From Nitriliruptoraceae bacterium (GTDB lineage: Bacteria; Actinomycetota; Nitriliruptoria; Nitriliruptorales; Nitriliruptoraceae): a stretch of 11,052 nucleotides of DNA. This document shows, piece after piece, positions 6,922 to 11,052 of this stretch. A program made the position numbers and the translations under genes. The DNA lies in NCBI GenBank assembly GCA_007117945.1, contig SKTN01000239.1, positions 1 through 11,052 of the forward strand, given 5' to 3'. The stretch's first letter is position 1. Every line of letters starts with the position of its first letter. The notes under the pieces were generated by a model, which searched no databases, was not told the origin of the DNA, and was given only the letters and a program-made list of their open reading frames with translations.

Positions 6922-8172
6922 TCACGACAGGTCCTCCCCCGCACGCACCAGCACGTCGACCTCCTCGCCCTCGAAGGTCGGACGTTGCCCGATGCCCTCG
7001 AGTTCCACCCCACCCAGCGCCTCGCTGATCCGCACCGCGGCGAAGGACCCCGCCTCGTCCTCGACCTCGAAGGCGACGACGGTGCGCTGACGGTCGAAGC
7101 TCGGCTCGTTGCCCGTGCCCACCACGAAGAACCCCGCGGACTCGAGCTCGACCTGGACCCGGCTGGCGAGCCCGTCGACCCCGGCACCGTTGAGCACCGC
7201 CACCTCGATCCCCGCGAGCAGCTCCTCCTCGAGCTGCTCCGTGTTCCCCCCGGCCTCGGTCAGGGGGCTGCCGTCACGCAGGTGCTCGAGGCGCACCATG
7301 AAGGTCTCCGGCGGGGTGACGACCTCCCCCGAGGCAGGGTTGGTGAGCACCGGGAGGGTGTCGATCTCGACCCGCACCGGGGATGCCAGCACGCTGGCGA
7401 GCTGCAGCAGGCCCGTGCCACGCAGGCTCGCGTCGGTGACGATCTCCTCCGCCACGCTGTCCACCACCCGGCGGACCTGCCGCGGGGAGGTCACGGCCCA
7501 GCGGGTGTCCAGCTCGCCGGCGACGGACCGGACGAGGTCGGCGACGAGCAGGGCGAGCTCCTCGCCCTCGCTGCGCAACAGCTGGGTGCGGACCTCGTCA
7601 CCCACGGGGTTGCTGCACCCGTCCCGCCGGCACACCTCGACGGGGCCGATGGCGTCCACCAGCTGGGGCAGCGCGTCGATGGAGAGGCTGACGACGTGGT
7701 CGACGGCCACGTCGGTGTAGTCGACCACGGCGCGGACCAGGGGGTCGGTGCCGTCCTCGGCCTGCACGTCGGCGAAGGAGCGGTCCTCGGCGATGGCGAC
7801 GTCCTCGGGCAGCAGCAGGGCCGCGGGACGCTCCCGGGGTCCGCCCACCTGCAGCAGGACCAGGGGCGCCTCCAGCTGGGGTGGCCGCGGGACCGTCGGG
7901 TCCACCGAGTCGGTCAGGGCCACCAGCACCGTGGTGGCACCCGCCGGGGCGCGGGGGCCCTCATCGCTGCCGAGCGCCGCCAGGCCCCCCTCACGCAGGG
8001 CCGGGATGTCCTCGCCACCGAGACGGACCCAGGCGTAGGTCCACAGGCCACCCACCACCAGGCCCCACACCAGCAGCAGCGACACGACCACGGCGGCGGC
8101 GATGCCCACACCCCGGGCGACCCGGGCCCCGCGGGGGCGCCGGATCTCGGAGAAGGTCAGGGAACCGGACAC
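6922..8172 (-). CDS. LCP-like membrane protein with degenerate active site and intact LytR_C domain
   Basis: This protein (416 aa) has the architecture of an LCP protein. It has a short basic N-terminus, a single membrane span (about 22-48), a central region that aligns with LCP landmarks, and a clear LytR_C domain (about 321-412) beginning GIEVAVLNGAGVDGLASRV. The LCP landmarks are still traceable: VDHVVSLSIDALPQLVDAIGPVEVC matches VNHYAEITIGGFIDVVDTLGSVEIC of the neighbour. The catalytic signatures are not kept. The SD aspartate pair becomes EAP (101-103), PRD becomes PED (122-124), and the RSRQG...R..RQQ stretch becomes LLRSEGEELALLV. It is therefore unlikely to be an active transferase and may be a scaffold or regulator of the LCP enzyme encoded 19 bases downstream. 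The start is GTG at 8172 with GAGGT nine bases upstream. It is the first gene of the block, facing the divergent intergenic region. Confidence 0.88.
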   Translation of the reverse strand: MSGSLTFSEIRRPRGARVARGVGIAAAVVVSLLLVWGLVVGGLWTYAWVRLGGEDIPALREGGLAALGSDEGPRAPAGATTVLVALTDSVDPTVPRPPQLEAPLVLLQVGGPRERPAALLLPEDVAIAEDRSFADVQAEDGTDPLVRAVVDYTDVAVDHVVSLSIDALPQLVDAIGPVEVCRRDGCSNPVGDEVRTQLLRSEGEELALLVADLVRSVAGELDTRWAVTSPRQVRRVVDSVAEEIVTDASLRGTGLLQLASVLASPVRVEIDTLPVLTNPASGEVVTPPETFMVRLEHLRDGSPLTEAGGNTEQLEEELLAGIEVAVLNGAGVDGLASRVQVELESAGFFVVGTGNEPSFDRQRTVVAFEVEDEAGSFAAVRISEALGGVELEGIGQRPTFEGEEVDVLVRAGEDLS

Positions 8173-8312
8173 GGCAGACGGACCTCGCGAGCAGGCGGCA
8201 GGAGCCTTCGGCGTCGTGGCGCAGCGTGCGCCGCCCCCGGGCGTGCAAGCTCCGACGGTACCATCGGGCGCCCTGCGGCCGACCCGACCACACGGCCCTA
8301 CGGAGGTCCTCG
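8173..8312. promoter_or_regulatory. divergent intergenic region with two inverted repeats
   Basis: This 140-bp region separates the minus-strand envelope block from the plus-strand TIGR03089-like gene and must hold promoters for both unless they are read through. It contains a 16-bp imperfect palindrome CCGACGGTACCATCGG (8252-8267, seven of eight pairs match) and a perfect inverted repeat GGCGCA-gcg-TGCGCC (8218-8232). The palindrome centre offers -10-like hexamers on both strands (TACCAT at 8259-8264 plus, TACCGT at 8261-8256 minus). Neither has a convincing -35 box. A dimeric regulator bound there could control both directions. This is inference from layout. Confidence 0.4.
8302..8306 (+). 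promoter_or_regulatory. ribosome binding site deciding the GTG start at 8313
   Basis: GGAGG lies six bases before the GTG at 8313, which is ideal spacing. It fixes the start of the TIGR03089-like gene well inside a much longer open frame that begins upstream, in antisense to the LCP-like gene. Confidence 0.75.
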
Positions 8313-9050
8313 GTGCAGCTCGGTGGGACGCCCCGCGTGGACGCTTCGGGCGACATCGCCGAGGCGGTGCGTGCCGGCGCCGCCGCGCTCGGCCACCGAC
8401 CGGCGGTCACGGTGCTGCACCCGTCGGCCCGTTTCGAGCAGAGCGCCGCCTCGATCGCCAACTGGGCCGCCAAGGGCGCCCACCTGCTGGAACTGGACCA
8501 CCTGGTCGGCCCCGGTGGGCGGGTCGGGGTCCTGGCGCCCCCCTGCTGGACCACCGCCGGGGTGGCCCTGGCCGCCTGGTGGCTCGGCGCGGCGGTGGTC
8601 CTCGACCAGCCCGGTGCGGTGAACGTGCTCCACGGCGACGGCGAGGTGGACGCCCACGGACGGTTGGTTGCCCTCGACGGGTACGGGATCGATCCGTCCA
8701 CCGCACTGGTGGTGGGTGACCGCCTGGACGGCACCGCCTCCCAGGAGGTGGGGCTGGCGGGGTGGACGCGCGAGGCACAGCCCCTGCCGGACCACCCGCC
8801 CGCAGCCCGGGCCAGCGCGACGGCGCTCGCCCTGGTCCTCGGGGAGCGTGGCTGGGACCAGGGGGAGCTGCTGGCCCTGGCCCGCGAGCCACAGGAGGGC
8901 ACCGTGGGCGTCGAGGCCGGGGTCACCGACAAGGTGACGGCCCTGGTCGCCACGGCGCTGCGACCCCTGGTCACGGGGGCACCGACGGTGGTACTGCGCG
9001 GCGTGCCCCGTCAGGCCGCCGATCCCGAGCGGGTCAGCGCCTGGCTCTGA
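8313..9050 (+). CDS. TIGR03089-like protein (truncated AMP-ligase-like, actinobacterial)
   Basis: This protein of 245 aa resembles the N-terminal part of acyl-CoA synthetase/AMP-binding enzymes but is far shorter than the ~500-residue active enzymes. The similarity includes HRPAVTVLHPSARFEQSAASIANWAAKGAHLLELDHLVGPGGRVGVLAPPCWTTAGVALAAWWLGAAVVLDQ, which matches the family's opening substrate-domain pattern. No AMP-binding P-loop of the STG-rich type and no C-terminal catalytic lysine domain is visible, so adenylation activity is unlikely. I assign it to the TIGR03089 family, which as I recall occurs about once per actinobacterial genome and has no known function. Mycobacterial Rv3268, next to the LCP gene Rv3267, is as I recall the same type of protein. 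The start is GTG with a good ribosome site. Its end overlaps the convergent GerW-like gene by 17 bp. The function is unknown. The conserved place beside LCP genes hints at an envelope role. Confidence 0.8.
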   Translation: MQLGGTPRVDASGDIAEAVRAGAAALGHRPAVTVLHPSARFEQSAASIANWAAKGAHLLELDHLVGPGGRVGVLAPPCWTTAGVALAAWWLGAAVVLDQPGAVNVLHGDGEVDAHGRLVALDGYGIDPSTALVVGDRLDGTASQEVGLAGWTREAQPLPDHPPAARASATALALVLGERGWDQGELLALAREPQEGTVGVEAGVTDKVTALVATALRPLVTGAPTVVLRGVPRQAADPERVSAWL

Positions 9051-9363
9051 GCCAGCGGTGCAGGACCAGCAGGGCGACCACGGCGACCACCTGGCCGCCC
9101 AGCACCAGGCGGACGAGGTCGACCACCGGCTCGTAGCGCACCTGCCCGCCCTCGAGGACGTAGGCGCCCACGGGACGGGCATGCCCGCCCCAGCCGGCCC
9201 CCTGCCCGACGCTGCCCTCGTGGTCGGTACCGGACCCACCACCGCCCCCACCGCTGACGCTGGCTACCGGCACCAGGACGGCACCGTCGTGTTCCACCGG
9301 CGGCCCGATGGCCCGCTCCGCGAGCCGCAGGACGGGGTCGGTGGTCGTGGTCTCCTCGCTCAT
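9034..9363 (-). CDS. GerW/YtfJ-family small membrane protein
   Basis: This is a 109-aa protein with the GerW (YtfJ) pattern. An acidic/Thr-rich N-terminus is followed by AIGPPVEHDGAVLVPVASVSGGGGGGSG (18-45), a Gly/His-rich linker, then HARPVGAYVLEGGQVRYEPV (61-80) and a hydrophobic C-terminal segment (about 83-101) ending in basic residues. Bacillus YtfJ (GerW) is a spore germination protein, but homologues are widespread in non-sporulating actinobacteria where their role is unknown. The short membrane tail suggests attachment to the cytoplasmic face. The ATG at 9363 has GGGAGG five bases upstream. That site is duplicated in an 11-bp tandem repeat. The gene lies 46 bases downstream of the acyl-CoA dehydrogenase on the same strand, so cotranscription is possible, and it overlaps the opposing gene by 17 bp at its 3' end. 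Confidence 0.82.
   Translation of the reverse strand: MSEETTTTDPVLRLAERAIGPPVEHDGAVLVPVASVSGGGGGGSGTDHEGSVGQGAGWGGHARPVGAYVLEGGQVRYEPVVDLVRLVLGGQVVAVVALLVLHRWLRARR
9041..9055. terminator. short inverted repeat at the convergent gene ends
   Basis: CTGGCT-ctg-AGCCAG is a perfect 6-bp stem with a three-base loop. It covers the TGA of the plus-strand gene (9048-9050) and lies within the last codons of the minus-strand gene. It reads the same on both strands and could serve as a bidirectional end signal. It lacks a U-tract on either side and is short, so this is tentative. Confidence 0.25.
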
Positions 9364-9385
9364 GGTTGCCTCCCGGTTGCCTCCC
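9364..9385 (-). repeat. 11-bp tandem repeat duplicating a ribosome binding site
   Basis: GGTTGCCTCCC occurs twice, head to tail, at 9364-9374 and 9375-9385. On the minus strand it reads GGGAGGCAACC twice, directly before the ATG of the GerW-like gene. The proximal copy gives GGGAGG at five-base spacing, and the distal copy gives a second site 11 bases further upstream. Confidence 0.85.
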
Positions 9386-9409
9386 GCGCCCCGGCCGGCT
9401 CCCCGCGTC

Positions 9410-11052
9410 TCAGGGTGCGAGCTGGGCGGGTGTCCAGTCGCGGAGATCCTGCGCGCCGGCGGTGACGGCGGCGGCCATGCCGCCGACGGTGGGGACGATC
9501 TGGGTGGCGAAGAAGCGGGCGATGGTGCCCTTGGCGGCCAGGAACCCCACGTCCTGGCCCGTGCCCTCGTCGAGGTGCCGCTGCGCACCGGCGGCGCCGC
9601 GGGCCAGCAGGACCCCGCCGACCACCGTCGCCAGCACCCTGAGGTAGGGGGTGGCACCGGCGGCGACGTCGTCCATCGATCCGCTGTGCTCACCGAGCCA
9701 GGCCGTGGTGCGCTCGGCCACGTCGAGGCCCTCGTGCAGGGGTGCGGCGATGGCCGCGAGCGCCTCGGGCAGCGCGTCCACCTCGGTGCGCAGGTCGCCG
9801 AGGAAGCCCTTGATGAAGGCGCCACCGTCCATGGGCAGCTTGCGGCCCACGAGGTCGAGGGCCTGGATCCCGTTGGTGCCCTCGTAGATCGGGGCGATGC
9901 GGGCGTCGCGGTAGTGCTGTGCGACCCCGGTCTCCTCCACGTAGCCCATCCCGCCGTGGACCTGGATCGCGAGGGAGGTCAGCTCCACCCCGACGTCGGT
10001 GCCCCAGGCCTTGGACAGCGGCGTGAGCAGGTCGGCGAGCTTGGTGTGGTGGTCCCGGGTGGCGTCGTCCTCGGCGGCGTGGGCCAGGTCGAGGGCGTAG
10101 GCGTTGTAGTAGCAGAGGGCACGCACCGCCTCGATGTTGGCCTTCATCGTCATGAGCATCCGCCGGACGTCGGCGTGCTCGATGATCGGTGCCTGCTCCC
10201 CGCGGGGGGTGTCGGGCCCGCGGCCCTGCTGGCGCTCCTGGGCGTAGGTGAGCGCCTGCTGGTAGGCGCGCTCGGCGATGGCCAGACCCTGGACGCCGAC
10301 ACCGAGCCGCGCGTCGTTCATCATCGTGAACATCTGGCGCATGCCCTGGTGCGGCTCACCGACGAGCTCGCCCACGGCACCCTCGCCGTTCTCGCCGAAG
10401 GCCATCACGCAGGTGGGCGAGGCGTGGATGCCCAGCTTGTGCTCCAGGGAGACCGCCTCGACGTCGTTGCGCTCCCCGAGGGAGCCGTCCTCGTTGACCA
10501 GGAACTTGGGGACGATGAACAGCGAGATGCCCTTGGTTCCGGGAGGCGCGTCGGGCAGGCGGGCCAGCACGAGGTGGATGATGTTGTCGGTGAGATCGTG
10601 CTCGCCGTAGGTGATGTAGATCTTCTGCCCGGTGATCCGGTAGGTGCCGTCATCGGCGGGCACGGCGCGGGTGGTCACCGCGCCGACGTCGGAGCCGGCC
10701 TGGGGCTCGGTGAGGTTCATCGTGCCGGCCCACTCACCGCTGACCATCTTCGGCACGTAGGTGTCCAACTGCTCCTGGGAGCAGTGGTGCTGCATCAGGT
10801 AGACGGCACCGGTGGTCAGCAGCGGGCCCAGGGAGAAGGCCATGTTCGCCGAGGTGATGAACTCCTTGACGGCGTTGGCCACGGTCAGGGGGAACCCGCC
10901 GCCGTCGTACTCCGGCGGGTGCTGGACCGCACCCCAGCCGGCCTCGAGGTACTGCCGGTAGGCCTGCTTGAAGCTGTCGGGGGTGACCACACCGCCATCC
11001 ACGAGCCGGGCACCGTGCGCGTCCCCGTCACGGTTGGTCGGGGCGATGGCGG
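9410..11052 (-). CDS. acyl-CoA dehydrogenase, long FadE5/DmdC-like type (5' end beyond window)
   Basis: This is an FAD-dependent acyl-CoA dehydrogenase that introduces a 2,3-double bond into an acyl-CoA. About 547 residues are visible, and the reading frame stays open to the last base of the window (AIAPTNRDGDAHGARLVDGG before the GTG at 11002). The true start therefore lies to the right, and that GTG is internal. Motifs are MNLTEPQAGSDVG (FAD/substrate), GQKIYITYGEHD, EHKLGIHASPTCVM, QVHGGMGYVEETGVAQHYRDARI and YEGTNGIQALDLVGRKL with the catalytic-type Glu. A C-terminal extension of about 150 residues (GGAFIKGFLGDLRTEVDALPEAL to the end) marks the ~600-residue class that includes FadE5 and the 3-methylmercaptopropionyl-CoA dehydrogenase DmdC. 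The exact substrate is not readable, and many members act on ordinary fatty acyl-CoAs. It has no evident link to the glycan genes. A GerW-like gene follows 46 bases downstream. Confidence 0.95.
   Translation of the reverse strand, partial: AIAPTNRDGDAHGARLVDGGVVTPDSFKQAYRQYLEAGWGAVQHPPEYDGGGFPLTVANAVKEFITSANMAFSLGPLLTTGAVYLMQHHCSQEQLDTYVPKMVSGEWAGTMNLTEPQAGSDVGAVTTRAVPADDGTYRITGQKIYITYGEHDLTDNIIHLVLARLPDAPPGTKGISLFIVPKFLVNEDGSLGERNDVEAVSLEHKLGIHASPTCVMAFGENGEGAVGELVGEPHQGMRQMFTMMNDARLGVGVQGLAIAERAYQQALTYAQERQQGRGPDTPRGEQAPIIEHADVRRMLMTMKANIEAVRALCYYNAYALDLAHAAEDDATRDHHTKLADLLTPLSKAWGTDVGVELTSLAIQVHGGMGYVEETGVAQHYRDARIAPIYEGTNGIQALDLVGRKLPMDGGAFIKGFLGDLRTEVDALPEALAAIAAPLHEGLDVAERTTAWLGEHSGSMDDVAAGATPYLRVLATVVGGVLLARGAAGAQRHLDEGTGQDVGFLAAKGTIARFFATQIVPTVGGMAAAVTAGAQDLRDWTPAQLAP

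Noticed and set aside
6920..6924. TGATG overlap start right after the degenerate LCP gene
   Set aside because: The ATG at 6922-6920 is out of frame with the LCP protein. The in-frame start is the ATG at 6902.
6903..7187. Longer start for the canonical LCP gene, inside the upstream LytR_C coding region
   Set aside because: The extension overlaps conserved LytR_C sequence of the upstream gene, and the membrane span follows naturally from the ATG at 6902.
6772..8622. 616-codon plus-strand open frame across both LCP genes
   Set aside because: It is antisense to both LCP proteins and then runs out of frame through the TIGR03089-like gene. The translation shows no domain.

Overview
The window is very GC-rich (well above 70% by eye), densely coded and strongly biased to G/C at third codon positions. 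Gene content points to a high-GC actinobacterium: tandem LytR-CpsA-Psr (LCP) proteins, a WbbL-like glycosyltransferase, a ManB-like sugar nucleotidyltransferase and an actinobacteria-specific protein that resembles TIGR03089. The order sugar nucleotidyltransferase / WbbL-like transferase / LCP / TIGR03089-like gene, with an acyl-CoA dehydrogenase nearby, recalls from memory the Mycobacterium tuberculosis Rv3264c-Rv3268 neighbourhood. Genus and class within Actinomycetota cannot be fixed from the sequence. A deep-branching class such as Nitriliruptoria or Acidimicrobiia is only a guess.

Layout. Positions 1-84 hold a 21-bp tandem repeat that runs off the left edge. From 8172 down to 78 lies a tightly packed minus-strand cell-envelope glycopolymer block. 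In transcription order it contains a degenerate LCP-like membrane protein (8172-6922), a canonical LCP protein (6902-5595), a WbbL-like GT2 glycosyltransferase (5598-4642) and an NDP-sugar pyrophosphorylase with a C-terminal beta-helix tail (4658-3591). After a 140-bp gap with a hairpin and a possible promoter come an ABC-2 polysaccharide export permease (3450-2533), its Wzt/TagH-type ATPase with a C-terminal substrate domain (2530-1220) and a second GT2 glycosyltransferase (1214-78). Most junctions overlap or are only a few bases apart, which suggests translational coupling.

A 140-bp divergent intergenic region (8173-8312) carries a near-perfect 16-bp palindrome and a second inverted repeat. 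It separates this block from the only plus-strand gene, the TIGR03089-like protein (8313-9050). That gene overlaps by 17 bp, tail to tail, with a small minus-strand GerW/YtfJ-type membrane protein (9363-9034). Upstream of it on the same strand is a long-type (FadE5/DmdC-like) acyl-CoA dehydrogenase whose start lies beyond the right edge.

How the genes may work together (inference). The nucleotidyltransferase supplies an activated sugar, and the two GT2 enzymes build a lipid-linked glycan on the cytoplasmic face. The Wzm/Wzt-type pair exports it, and the LCP protein transfers it to peptidoglycan. The degenerate LCP could be a non-catalytic partner. No tRNA, rRNA, CRISPR array, insertion sequence or other mobile element was seen.
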